Assembly (NCBI GenBank): GCA_937927695.1
Contig: CALBRU010000237.1
Span: forward strand, 1-11,755
Source of the DNA: an uncultured Thiomonas sp.
GTDB lineage: Bacteria > Pseudomonadota > Gammaproteobacteria > Burkholderiales > Burkholderiaceae_C
DNA: 11,755 bases
Direction: 5' to 3'
Each line of letters opens with the position of its first letter. Position 1 is the first letter of the stretch. This document shows positions 1 to 7,822 of this stretch, one piece after another. The translations under genes were made by a program, and so were the position numbers. The notes beneath the pieces are model-generated. The model worked only from the letters and a program-made list of their open reading frames with translations. It made no database searches and was not told where the DNA came from.

Positions 1-199
1 GGTTTTCCATACCGGTGATGTGGCTGCGTATGCCGCAAATCGCGCGCGCGCCGAACACCGATAGATGCAGCCAACCCAGGGTGAAGCGATACAGCCGCGT
101 GCCGCGAATGAAAATGGACAGAATCACCACGATGACAGCGTAAGGCACCACTGTCACGATCAGCCACGCCATGTAAAGCAGAGAACGGAGAAAGCGCAT
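1..199 (-). CDS. plsC: 1-acyl-sn-glycerol-3-phosphate acyltransferase, N-terminal part (truncated by window edge)
   Basis: Only the first 66 codons are present; the rest lies beyond base 1. The protein begins MRFLRSLLYMAWLIVTVVPY. A hydrophobic segment spans about residues 7-31, followed by an Arg/Tyr-rich stretch and an HITGMEN sequence, which is how betaproteobacterial PlsC/AGPAT proteins begin just before the acyltransferase domain. The family acylates lysophosphatidic acid to phosphatidic acid at the inner membrane. The catalytic HX4D motif would lie outside the window, so the assignment rests on the N-terminal pattern and on gene order: plsC commonly follows gmhB in this lineage. The ATG is 10 bases after the gmhB stop, without a strong ribosome binding site, so translational coupling is plausible. 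The alternative is another membrane acyltransferase of the same superfamily. Confidence 0.75.
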   Translation of the reverse strand, partial: MRFLRSLLYMAWLIVTVVPYAVIVVILSIFIRGTRLYRFTLGWLHLSVFGARAICGIRSHITGMEN

Positions 200-209
200 G
201 GCGGCTCGG

Positions 210-770
210 TCACGCTTGGTCTGGCGTCTTGGGTTGTTCCAGCAGCCAGGAAGCGAACGCCGCCAGGTCGTCGTGCACCCGGGTGCCCGCAGGCAGATTG
301 CCCAGATCGGCCAGACGCTCGCCCTTGCCGGTGCGCACCAGATGCAGCCCGCACCCCAGCGGCTCACCGGCCTGCAAATCACGCACGCTGTCGCCCACCG
401 AAGGCACGCCCTCGAGCGTTGCAAGCTCGTAGCGGCGGGCGATGTCCTGGAACAAGCCGGGCTTGGGTTTGCGGCAACTGCAGTGATCTTCCGGCGCGTG
501 CGGGCAGAAGAAAATGGCGTCGATGCGCCCGCCCACTGCCGCCAGCGCCTTGTGCATCTTTCGATGGATGGCGTTGAGCGTGCTCATGTCGAACAGGCCC
601 CGCCCAACGCCCGACTGATTGGTGGCCACCGCCACATGCCAACCCTCGTGGTTCAGCCGGGCGATGGCCTCCAGGCTGCCGGGAATGGGCACCCACTCGT
701 CGGGCGACTTGATGAAGTCGTCGCTGTCTTGGTTGATGACGCCGTCGCGGTCGAGGATGAGCAGTTTCAT
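210..770 (-). CDS. gmhB: D-glycero-beta-D-manno-heptose-1,7-bisphosphate 7-phosphatase
   Basis: A 186-residue HAD-superfamily phosphatase of the usual GmhB length. It is expected to remove the C7 phosphate of heptose 1,7-bisphosphate in the cytoplasm, on the route to ADP-heptose for the LPS inner core. Visible motifs: DRDGVIN at residues 7-13 (nucleophile Asp7, general acid Asp9), TNQSG at 50-54, the zinc-binding loop with Cys89, His91, Cys97 and Cys99, Lys102 just after it, and GDS at 126-128 with Asp131 as the Mg-binding motif. All key residues are present. The Cys/His zinc loop separates GmhB from other HAD phosphatases and from the related HisB phosphatase domain less clearly, but no imidazoleglycerol-phosphate dehydratase domain is attached. 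The gene lies 39 bases after glyS and 10 before plsC, consistent with one transcript. Confidence 0.93.
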   Translation of the reverse strand: MKLLILDRDGVINQDSDDFIKSPDEWVPIPGSLEAIARLNHEGWHVAVATNQSGVGRGLFDMSTLNAIHRKMHKALAAVGGRIDAIFFCPHAPEDHCSCRKPKPGLFQDIARRYELATLEGVPSVGDSVRDLQAGEPLGCGLHLVRTGKGERLADLGNLPAGTRVHDDLAAFASWLLEQPKTPDQA

Positions 771-809
771 GCCGTGATTGTCGTGCAGGATGGGAACTCA
801 GGATGGGAC

Positions 810-2927
810 TCAGGCCGCGAGACGCGACAAATCGGCCACCTGGTTCATCGCCTCCTGCAGCCGCGCCAGCAGGGCCAGGCGGTTGGCGCGCAACGCGGGG
901 TCTTCGGCGTTGACCATCACCTGGTCGAAGAAGGTGTCCACCGGCTCTTTCAGCGCGGCAAGCTCGCATAGAGCGGCGGTGTCGTTGTGGGCGCTGTAGA
1001 ACTGCTGCACCTGCGGCGCCACGGCACTCAAGGCTTGTGACAAGGCGATTTCAGCGGGTTCGATCAGCAGATCAGCGTTGAAGCCGCTGCCGTGTTTCGC
1101 GCCTTCGGATTTGCGCAGAATATTCCCCACCCGTTTATTGGCCGCGGCCAGCGCGGCAGCCTCCGGTAAAGCGGCGAAAGCGCGCACCGCTTCCAGGCGG
1201 CGCGGCACATCGGCCAGAATCTCGGGCCTTTGCGCCAGCACCGCATCGACCTCCTGCGCCGTCCATCCCTGCTCGCGCAGCAGGTTGGCCAGACGCTCGT
1301 AGAGGAAGATCTGCACATCGGCGCTGGGGTCTGAAAACCCGACCACGCCGCTGAACACCGGCACCGCATGTTCCAAATAACGCGAGAGTTCGATGCCCTG
1401 GCCGCGCTCCATCAACATGCGCAGAATGCCCAGCGCATGGCGACGCAGCGCGAACGGGTCTTTGTCGCCGGTCGGGCGTTCGCCGATGCCGAACAGGCCG
1501 ACCAGGGTTTCGGTCTTGTCGGCCAGCGCCAGCGCGAAACCCACATCGCTGCGCGGGAGTTCGTCGCCGGAAAAACGCGGCTTGTAGTGGTCTTCGATGG
1601 CCTCGGCCACCAAGGCGTCTTCGCCATCATGCGCGGCGTAGTAACGCCCCATGATGCCCTGCAGTTCGGGAAACTCGCCGACCATGTCGGTCAGCAGATC
1701 GGTCTTGGCCAGCAGCGCGGCGCGCTCGGCCTGCTCGACGGGAAACGACGGTGGAATCTGTCTGGCAATGGCCCCCGCGAGCGCTTGCACCCGCCGCATG
1801 CGCTCGCCCTGCGAGCCCAGCTTGGCGTGATAGACCACCTTGTCCAGGCCGGGGACGCGGCTTTCGAGCGAGCGCTTGCGGTCCTGCTCGAAGAAGAACT
1901 GGGCATCGGCCAGGCGGGGCCGCACCACGCGTTCGTTGCCCTCGATCACCTCGCTGGGATCGGCTGGCGAGATATTGCTGACCACGAGGAACTGGTGGGT
2001 CAGTTTGCCTGCGGCGTCGAGCAGCGGAAAGTATTTCTGGTTGGCCTTCATCGTGAGGATGAGGCATTCCTGCGGCACGGCGAGGAAGGCGGGATCGAAC
2101 TCGCACAACAGTACATTCGGGCGCTCGACCAGAGCGGTGACTTCGTCGAGCAGCGCGGCATCGGCTATGGGGTGCAGGCCCGGTCCGGCCTGTCGCGCGG
2201 CGGCCTGCAGCTGCGCCGCGATTTCGGCACGGCGCGCGTCGAAGCTGGCGATCACCGCGCCTTGTTCTCGCAGTTGGTCGGCGTAGCTGTCGGCGTCGCG
2301 CAGCACGATGGGATCGGCCTGGGCCTCAAACCGATGGCCGTGCGTTTCGCGCCCAGCCGCCAGCCCCAGCGCCTGCACCGGCACGACATCGGCGCCATGC
2401 AAGGCGACCAGGCCATGCGCGGGGCGCACGAACTTCACCGTGGTCCAGCCATCTTCCAACTGGTAGGCCATCACCTTGGGGATGGGCAGCTTGGCGATGG
2501 CCTCGGCGAGCGCCTTCTGCAGGCCCTCGGCCAGTGAAGCGCCGGGCGCCACGGTGTCGATGAACAGGATTTCGGCTTTGCCCTCGCCTTCGCGCCGCAA
2601 GCGGGGAGCGGCGTCGGCACCCAGTCCCAAGGCGCCGAGCTTTTTGAGCAAGGCCGGGGTGGGCTTGCCGTCGGCATCCAGCCCCACGGCCACGGGCATG
2701 AGCTTCTGCGCCACGGCCTTGTCGGCCGCCTTGGCGGCGACGGCGGGGATGCGCGCGGCCAGTCGGCGCGGGCTGGCGTAGGGCGTCGGCTCGACATCAG
2801 ATGCGGCCAGCCCCTGGGCCTGCAGACTCGCGGCCAGGGTACGGGCGAAGGACTCGCCCAGCGCGGGCAGCGCCTTGGGCGGCAGTTCTTCGACGAAGAG
2901 TTCGACAAGCAGGTTCTGTAGGTTCAT
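810..2927 (-). CDS. glyS: Glycine--tRNA ligase beta subunit
   Basis: A beta subunit of the bacterial alpha2beta2 glycyl-tRNA synthetase. It carries tRNA recognition while GlyQ carries the catalytic core. With the ATG at 2927 the protein has 705 residues, the usual length. It opens with MNLQNLLVELFVEELPPKAL, a characteristic GlyS N terminus. Further landmarks are GRETHGHRF near residue 195, TMKANQKYFP near 292, the EGNERVVRPRLADAQFF block near 330, LLTDMVGEFPELQG near 411 and GERPTGDKDPFALRRHALG near 482. The C-terminal ~120 residues are Ala/Leu-rich and helical, as expected for the anticodon-binding domain. A TTG nine bases upstream (2936) is in frame and would add three residues. I prefer the ATG because the family starts there, although neither start has a clear Shine-Dalgarno sequence. 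glyQ ends 63 bases upstream. Confidence 0.96.
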   Translation of the reverse strand: MNLQNLLVELFVEELPPKALPALGESFARTLAASLQAQGLAASDVEPTPYASPRRLAARIPAVAAKAADKAVAQKLMPVAVGLDADGKPTPALLKKLGALGLGADAAPRLRREGEGKAEILFIDTVAPGASLAEGLQKALAEAIAKLPIPKVMAYQLEDGWTTVKFVRPAHGLVALHGADVVPVQALGLAAGRETHGHRFEAQADPIVLRDADSYADQLREQGAVIASFDARRAEIAAQLQAAARQAGPGLHPIADAALLDEVTALVERPNVLLCEFDPAFLAVPQECLILTMKANQKYFPLLDAAGKLTHQFLVVSNISPADPSEVIEGNERVVRPRLADAQFFFEQDRKRSLESRVPGLDKVVYHAKLGSQGERMRRVQALAGAIARQIPPSFPVEQAERAALLAKTDLLTDMVGEFPELQGIMGRYYAAHDGEDALVAEAIEDHYKPRFSGDELPRSDVGFALALADKTETLVGLFGIGERPTGDKDPFALRRHALGILRMLMERGQGIELSRYLEHAVPVFSGVVGFSDPSADVQIFLYERLANLLREQGWTAQEVDAVLAQRPEILADVPRRLEAVRAFAALPEAAALAAANKRVGNILRKSEGAKHGSGFNADLLIEPAEIALSQALSAVAPQVQQFYSAHNDTAALCELAALKEPVDTFFDQVMVNAEDPALRANRLALLARLQEAMNQVADLSRLAA

Positions 2928-2990
2928 GGCAGGCAATTGCGGGCGGCGGTCGACCCGCGACAGGAGCGCGGGCGCGGCGTGCGGCAGACG

Positions 2991-3935
2991 TCAGGCGGCT
3001 TTCTTCTGGGCGAGTTGGGCAGAGACTTCGTCGGCCCAGGCGCGGGGCGCCAGCGGGAAACCCAGACGGGCGCGACTGTCGAGGTATTCCTGCGCCACGC
3101 CGCGCGCCAGGTTGCGAATGCGGCCGATGTAGGCCGCCCGTTCGGTGACGGAAATCGCGCCGCGGGCGTCGAGCAGGTTGAAGCTGTGCGCGCACTTGAG
3201 CACCTGTTCGTAAGCGGGCAGCGCCAGTTGCGCGGCCATCAGCGCCTTGGCCTGCTTTTCATGCGCAGCGAAGGCGCTTAGCAGAAAGTCCACATCGCTG
3301 TGCTCGAAGTTGTAGGTGCTCTGCTCGACTTCGTTCTGGTGGAACACGTCGCCGTATTTGAGCAAGGTCTTGTGTCCGGCGACCTCGGTTTCGGTCCAGA
3401 CGAGGTCATACACGCTGTGCACGCCCTGCAAATACATGGCCAGACGCTCCAGGCCGTAGGTGATTTCTCCGGTCAGCGGCTTGCAGTCGATGCCGCCGAC
3501 CTGCTGGAAATAGGTGAACTGGGTGACTTCCATGCCATTGAGCCAGACCTCCCAGCCCAGCCCCCAGGCGCCCAGCGTGGGGTTCTCCCAGTCGTCCTCG
3601 ACAAAGCGGATATCGTTGGTCTTCAGGTCAAAGCCCAGCGCCTGCAGACTGCCGAGATAGAGATCGAGGATGTTGTCGGGCGCGGGTTTGAGCACCACCT
3701 GAAACTGGTAGTAATGCTGCAATCGGTTGGGGTTGTCGCCGTAGCGGCCGTCTTTCGGGCGACGGCTGGGCTGCACATAGGCGGCTTTCCACGGCTCAGG
3801 GCCGAGGGCGCGCAAAAAGGTGGCGGTGTGGCTGGTGCCGGCGCCCACTTCCATGTCGTAGGGCTGAAGAATGGCACAGCCCTGCCGGGCCCAGTAGGTT
3901 TGCAGGGTGAGAATGAGGTCTTGAAAGGTGCGCAT
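2991..3935 (-). CDS. glyQ: Glycine--tRNA ligase alpha subunit
   Basis: The catalytic alpha subunit of tetrameric glycyl-tRNA synthetase, a class II enzyme that makes glycyl-adenylate and charges tRNA-Gly together with GlyS. The chosen ATG at 3935 gives 314 residues, close to the ~300 of the family. It begins [20 protein letters not shown], followed by [19 protein letters not shown] (22-40). Class II motif 2 is around [15 protein letters not shown] (52-66) and motif 3 around [14 protein letters not shown] (157-170). The reading frame stays open for another 23 codons upstream, to 4004, but that stretch is not family-like and runs into the hairpin repeat. The 3935 start has an AAGG ribosome binding site eight bases ahead. 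The gene is paired with glyS in the usual alpha-beta order. Confidence 0.96.
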   Translation of the reverse strand: MRTFQDLILTLQTYWARQGCAILQPYDMEVGAGTSHTATFLRALGPEPWKAAYVQPSRRPKDGRYGDNPNRLQHYYQFQVVLKPAPDNILDLYLGSLQALGFDLKTNDIRFVEDDWENPTLGAWGLGWEVWLNGMEVTQFTYFQQVGGIDCKPLTGEITYGLERLAMYLQGVHSVYDLVWTETEVAGHKTLLKYGDVFHQNEVEQSTYNFEHSDVDFLLSAFAAHEKQAKALMAAQLALPAYEQVLKCAHSFNLLDARGAISVTERAAYIGRIRNLARGVAQEYLDSRARLGFPLAPRAWADEVSAQLAQKKAA

Positions 3936-3959
3936 GGAATCGGCCTTGAAGAAGGCGCC

Positions 3960-3965
3960 ATTGTA
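3960..3965 (-). promoter_or_regulatory. Candidate -10 element of a glyQ promoter
   Basis: On the minus strand these bases read TACAAT, five of six matches to the sigma-70 -10 consensus. Transcription would start near 3953-3954, leaving an untranslated leader of about 18 bases that contains the AAGG ribosome binding site of glyQ. No good -35 hexamer is seen 16-18 bases upstream, so the promoter is either weak in the -35 or activator-assisted, or the match is chance. It lies between the hairpin repeat and the glyQ start, where a separate promoter for glyQ-glyS would be expected. Confidence 0.4.
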
Positions 3966-4003
3966 GAAACCCGCCGCAGGGCAGCTTGGAGCCGCGGGAC
4001 TCA

Positions 4004-4045
4004 TCCCCCTCGGGGGGCCTGCCGCGAAGCGGCAGGTCTGGGGGA
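4004..4045. repeat. Nested hairpin repeat between mrcA and glyQ
   Basis: An inner perfect stem, CCTGCCGC (4018-4025) with GCGGCAGG (4029-4036), closes on a three-base GAA loop. It is framed by TCCCCC (4004-4009) and GGGGGA (4040-4045), which are also perfect reverse complements. The C run can alternatively pair with GGGGGG at 4012-4017, so two folds compete. There is no T run after the hairpin on the minus strand, so it is not a canonical intrinsic terminator for mrcA. Its shape resembles dispersed REP-like intergenic palindromes of betaproteobacteria; I see no second full copy in the window, so that identity is inference. Confidence 0.7.
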
Positions 4046-4052
4046 GCTCTTC

Positions 4053-6626
4053 TCAGGGATTGCCGCCCAGCGAAGGCAGGATGGCCCCCGGCTGCAGAGA
4101 CGGCGGGGGCGCCACGGGCTGGGCCACCGCTGCCGGGTGCGTGCCAGGCCCCTGACCGCGCACGCTGACGGTGGAAGTGCCCACCGGCACGCCGCCCGGC
4201 CCGACCAGCATGCCGCCGCTGCCGGTGCTGATGCCACCTGCAGCCAGCGGCGCCGAAGAGGGCGCAGACAGCGGCATCTGGGCGTCGATGGCCAGTGGCG
4301 GAAAATTCTGCAGAAAGTAGCCGCTCACCGCGCCCGGGCCATTGGAGGCAAAGCCAGTAGCCGGGTTGACCTGCGACATGATCACCCCAGACGGCACCGG
4401 CCAGGGTACGTCGGGCTTGCCTTGCAGGGCGACGCGCATGTAGTCCATCCAGATCGGCAGCGCGGCCTTGGCGCCCTGCTCGCCGCGGTAGAGGTCGCGC
4501 TGGTTGTTGTAGCCCATCCAGGTGATGGCGACCAGATCGGGGTTGAAGCCGTCGAACCAGGCATCGTGGAAATTCTGCGAGGTGCCGGTCTTGCCCGCCA
4601 GATCGATGCGGCCGAGCGACAGCGCCGCCGCGCCCGTGCCGTGCTGGATCACCGCCTGCATCATCTGCGTGGTGAGGAAGGCATTGGCCGCGCTGATGAT
4701 GCGCGGCGCGTTCTGGCCCGCGATTTCCGGCTTGTGGACATAGACCTCGGCGCCGTGGGCATCAACGATGCGTTTGATGAGATAGGGTTGCACCAGCGAG
4801 CCGCCATTGGCGAACACCGCGTAGGCCGTGGCCATCTGCAGGGGCGTGAAGCTGCCCGCGCCCAGCACCATGGTGGGATAGGGCGGAATCTGGTCGAGGG
4901 GCAGGCCGAAACGCGAGGCGAACTGGCGTGCGTAGGGAATGCCCACGGCCAGCAGCACCTTGACCGCGCAGACGTTGTCGGAATGCGCCAGCGCCAGGGT
5001 GGCGGGAATGGCGCCGAGCTGCTCGTTGTCGTAGTTGTGCGGCGTCCAAGGCGGCAGCCCCGGGCCTTGCGAAATGGTGATGGGCGAATCGTCGATGACG
5101 GTCGTGGGCGCCAGGCCCTCGTCCACCGCGGCGGAATAGATAAAGGGCTTGAAGCTCGAACCGGGCTGGCGGAAGGCCTGGTTCACATGGTCGAACTTTT
5201 CGTGGTTGTAATCGAAGCCGCCCACCCAGGCGCGCACTGCGCCGTCATGCGGATCGACCGACACCAGCGCCGACTGCACGTCGGGCATCTGCGCGATGCG
5301 CCAGCCCTTGGCCAGCTTCTGCAGCCAGACCACGGCGCCACGATCGATGCGCTGTTTGTCGGCGGCCTTGGGCGATAGGCCCGCAGCGGCGAAGCGCAGG
5401 GCATCGCCGCTGAGTTCCACCGTGTTGCCCGATTCGAGCACGGCCTCGACCAGCTTGGGGCTGGCGTGCAGCACCACGGCCGGATGCAGGCTACCGGCCG
5501 CGTCGTAGGGTTTGAGCGCCTTGACCGCCACGCCGAGCGCATCGGCATCGTGCGCGGGCAGATCGATGCGCGCCTGCGGTCCGCGCCAGCCGTGGCGCTG
5601 GTCGTAGGCCAGGACCCCGGCGCGGACCGCGTCCACCCCCGCCTTCTGGTCGCGGTCATGCAGGGTGGTGTAGACCTTGTAGCCGTCGGTGTAGGCCGAT
5701 TCGCCGAACCGCGCCACCATGATCTCGCGCACCTGCTCGGCGGCGTAATCGGCGTCCACCTTGTAGCGCAGCAGACCTTGCCCGGCCACTACATTCAGAG
5801 GCGCCTGCATGGCGTCGTCATACTCCGCCTGGGTGATATCGCCCAGCACTTTCATGCGGCCGAGCACGTAATGCTGGCGAATGAGCGCGGCCTTGATATT
5901 GGTCTGCGGGTTGAAGGCCGAAGGCGCCTTGGGCAGGCCCGCGAGCACGGCGATCTGCGCCAGGCTGAGCTGGTCGAGCGGCTTGCCAAAGTACACCTGC
6001 GCCGCCGCCGCCACGCCATAGGCGCGCTGGCCGAGATAGACCTGATTGAGATAGCGTTCGAGAATCTGATTCTTGCTCAGCTCATGCTCGATCTTGTAGG
6101 CCATCAGCGCTTCGGTGAACTTGCGCAGCGGCGTTTTTTGCGGGCTGAGATAGAAGTCGCGCGCCACCTGCATGGTGATGGTGGACGCGCCCTGCACGGC
6201 GGCGCCGTGCATCAGGTCGGCCAGGGCGGCGCGAAACACGCCCGTCCAGTCCACCGCGCCATGCTCGTAAAACTGCGCGTCTTCGGCGGCGAGAAAGGCC
6301 TCGCGCACCTGCAGTGGAATCTGCTCGAACGGCACCACGGTGCGGCGCTGCACGCCAAACTCGCCGATCAGCGTGCCCTCGGCCGAATACACCCGCAGCG
6401 GCAGGTCAGGGCGGTAATCGGTCAGTTCGTTCAGCGCGGGCAGCCGCGGATAGAGCATGACCACGGCAAACACCAGCGCCAACAGCCCGGCCACGCCCAG
6501 CAGCACGGCGCCGAGCAAAAATTTGAGCCAGAGAGGGCGGGAACGCACAGCGCGCTTGGGGCGCTTGTCGCGGCCTGCAGGCGGCTTGGGAGAACCCGCA
6601 GGGGCGGAGTCAGCAGAGGTACTCAT
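4053..6626 (-). CDS. mrcA: Penicillin-binding protein 1A, bifunctional transglycosylase/transpeptidase
   Basis: A class A PBP that polymerises lipid II into glycan strands and cross-links them in the periplasm. Numbering uses the ATG at 6626 (857 residues). A basic cytoplasmic tail precedes one membrane anchor (about 32-59). The GT51 domain follows: Glu115-Asp116 of the EDxxF motif, QGASTITMQ at 145-153 and the KNQILERYLNQVYLG block at 185-199. An OB-like insert occupies roughly 310-440. The transpeptidase has all three motifs: Ser490-x-x-Lys493, SDN 549-551 and KTGT 679-682. The last ~70 residues are a Gly/Pro/Ala/Ser-rich tail. In GT51 motif 1 the usual H-x-G is H-G-A (Ala124). An in-frame ATG at 6653 would add nine residues; neither start has a clear ribosome binding site. 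A TATCAT at 6638-6643 could be a -10 element, which would favour the later start with almost no leader. Confidence 0.94.
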   Translation of the reverse strand: MSTSADSAPAGSPKPPAGRDKRPKRAVRSRPLWLKFLLGAVLLGVAGLLALVFAVVMLYPRLPALNELTDYRPDLPLRVYSAEGTLIGEFGVQRRTVVPFEQIPLQVREAFLAAEDAQFYEHGAVDWTGVFRAALADLMHGAAVQGASTITMQVARDFYLSPQKTPLRKFTEALMAYKIEHELSKNQILERYLNQVYLGQRAYGVAAAAQVYFGKPLDQLSLAQIAVLAGLPKAPSAFNPQTNIKAALIRQHYVLGRMKVLGDITQAEYDDAMQAPLNVVAGQGLLRYKVDADYAAEQVREIMVARFGESAYTDGYKVYTTLHDRDQKAGVDAVRAGVLAYDQRHGWRGPQARIDLPAHDADALGVAVKALKPYDAAGSLHPAVVLHASPKLVEAVLESGNTVELSGDALRFAAAGLSPKAADKQRIDRGAVVWLQKLAKGWRIAQMPDVQSALVSVDPHDGAVRAWVGGFDYNHEKFDHVNQAFRQPGSSFKPFIYSAAVDEGLAPTTVIDDSPITISQGPGLPPWTPHNYDNEQLGAIPATLALAHSDNVCAVKVLLAVGIPYARQFASRFGLPLDQIPPYPTMVLGAGSFTPLQMATAYAVFANGGSLVQPYLIKRIVDAHGAEVYVHKPEIAGQNAPRIISAANAFLTTQMMQAVIQHGTGAAALSLGRIDLAGKTGTSQNFHDAWFDGFNPDLVAITWMGYNNQRDLYRGEQGAKAALPIWMDYMRVALQGKPDVPWPVPSGVIMSQVNPATGFASNGPGAVSGYFLQNFPPLAIDAQMPLSAPSSAPLAAGGISTGSGGMLVGPGGVPVGTSTVSVRGQGPGTHPAAVAQPVAPPPSLQPGAILPSLGGNP

Positions 6627-6718
6627 AGTCGCGGGGCATGATAGCCGCCGCATCCGCTAAAACACCCGCCATCCTGTGAGCAGTTGTGACCCGACGTAAC
6701 GATCTGCGCGGCGCGCCC

Positions 6719-7297
6719 TCATTGCGCCGGGGGATAGGTCGGGGGATAGGCCGGCTGCGGCTGATAGCTCGGCTGTTGCGGCGTCGGCTGGTAAGACGGC
6801 TGCGCGGGATAGGCCGGAGGCGGGGGCGGCGCCACATAGCGCGGCGCGGCATAACCCGGCACCTGCGCACCTCTTGAGTACATGCATTGCTGATACGCAA
6901 TGTTGTAAGCGCGCTGCGCGCTGCCCTGCGTGTCGCCATAAGACCCCGCACCGCCCGCGCTGCCCGCGAGCAGGCCGAGGCCCGCGCCCACACCGGCCCC
7001 CTGACTGTTGCCACCGATCAGCGCCCCGGCCGCGGCCCCGATGCCGGTGGCAAGGGCGGCCGAGGTCACGCCGGAATTGCTCGCGCCGCCCTGGTAAGGT
7101 GCGGCCTGCTGCTGCGCAAACTGGCGGCAACTCGCATCAATCGCCTGAAACTGCTCGAACGGCATACCTGGCGCCGGCATGACCGCAATCGTGGGCCCGA
7201 GCGGCGCGGTGGCACAGCCCCCCAGCACGAGAGCGCCCACAGCGGCAGGAAGAAGAAACAGGGGACGGGAAAACCGAAGGTTTCGATAAATTCGCAT
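6719..7297 (-). CDS. Glycine-zipper lipoprotein with Pro/Tyr/Gln-rich tail, function unknown
   Basis: A 192-residue predicted outer-envelope lipoprotein. The ATG at 7297 is supported by a GAGGAA ribosome binding site six bases upstream; the frame is open further upstream but not protein-like. A signal sequence ends in lipobox L25-G-G-C28, so Cys28 would be lipidated. Residue 29 is Ala, not Asp, which fits outer-membrane sorting. Residues 82-118 form a Gly/Ala-rich hydrophobic glycine zipper (GIGAAAGALIGG and GAGVGAGLGLLAG), as in small 2TM glycine-zipper surface antigens of the SlyB/Rcp type. Cys57 and Cys138 flank it and could form a disulfide. The tail (148-192) is low-complexity Pro/Tyr/Gln with repeated PSYQP/PAYP units. 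It follows the 7341-7736 gene by 43 bases in the same direction. A TATAAC in that gap may be an internal -10 element. The specific role is unknown. Confidence 0.85.
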   Translation of the reverse strand: MRIYRNLRFSRPLFLLPAAVGALVLGGCATAPLGPTIAVMPAPGMPFEQFQAIDASCRQFAQQQAAPYQGGASNSGVTSAALATGIGAAAGALIGGNSQGAGVGAGLGLLAGSAGGAGSYGDTQGSAQRAYNIAYQQCMYSRGAQVPGYAAPRYVAPPPPPAYPAQPSYQPTPQQPSYQPQPAYPPTYPPAQ

Positions 7298-7340
7298 GAT
7301 GCTTCCTCGATAGATCGTTATAAAAAGTGGAAAGCGTGAA

Positions 7341-7736
7341 TCACTTGGCCGGCGGCGTAGGCGGCGAGGCAGGCACCGGCGTCCACCCGCCCGGGCAGAC
7401 CGAGACATAGGGGTAGTAACCCGCCGGGTTCTGGCAGTAGTACCAGAACGACTGCGGCGCCGGGCCGGGCGGCAGCGATTGCACCACCACCGGCTGCCGC
7501 TCCACCACTACCGGAGGGCTCCAGGTGGACCAGCCGCCATAGCCCGGAAAAGGCCGATACCAACCGGGCTCATACCAACCGCCGTCCCAGCCTGGCCCCC
7601 AGCCCCAGCCGTAGTAAGCCGGCACGCCAATACCGATACTCCAATACACGCGCGCCTGAGCTAAGCCCGGCACGAGCAAAGACCCGGCCGCCGCGGCGGC
7701 CAACAAAACCATCTTGATTCGGGATAAGGAATGCAT
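7341..7736 (-). CDS. Secreted Trp/Tyr/Gly-rich protein with two-cysteine C-terminal motif, function unknown
   Basis: A 131-residue protein beginning MHSLSRIKMV, with a signal peptide of 28 residues ending Gly-Leu-Ala-Gln-Ala. It is predicted to be cleaved to a 103-residue periplasmic or surface protein. The ATG at 7736 is preceded by AAAAGAG at ribosome-binding distance; a longer frame to 7796 adds only an Arg-rich, non-family stretch. Residues 41-71 are extremely rich in Gly, Trp, Tyr and Pro (YYGWGWGPGW). Residues 98-118 hold WYYC at 98-101, then YYPYV, then CPGGW at 114-118, with Cys101 and Cys114 likely bridged. I recall this Cys-YYPYV-Cys pattern from small uncharacterised exported proteins of Burkholderiales, but no function is established. 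It is the first gene of a tandem with the glycine-zipper lipoprotein and is divergent from the propeller gene at 8004. Confidence 0.82.
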   Translation of the reverse strand: MHSLSRIKMVLLAAAAAGSLLVPGLAQARVYWSIGIGVPAYYGWGWGPGWDGGWYEPGWYRPFPGYGGWSTWSPPVVVERQPVVVQSLPPGPAPQSFWYYCQNPAGYYPYVSVCPGGWTPVPASPPTPPAK

Positions 7737-7822
7737 ATCAGCTCTTTTCTGTTTGGAACGCGCTCGCCTGACCAAGTTCCGCCACACGCCCACCACAGTC
7801 TTTTCACTTTAACGAGCTTCAG

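Noticed and set aside
1368..2537. A 389-codon plus-strand open frame inside glyS
   Set aside because: Antisense shadow of glyS; composition is atypical and there is no ribosome binding site or domain.
4018..4036. Intrinsic terminator for mrcA
   Set aside because: The stem is good, but no T run follows it on the minus strand; kept as a repeat instead.
3300..5378. A 692-codon open frame on the plus strand opposite mrcA and glyQ
   Set aside because: It is antisense to two clearly conserved genes. Long antisense frames are expected at this GC content, and the His/Arg/Gly-rich translation resembles no family.
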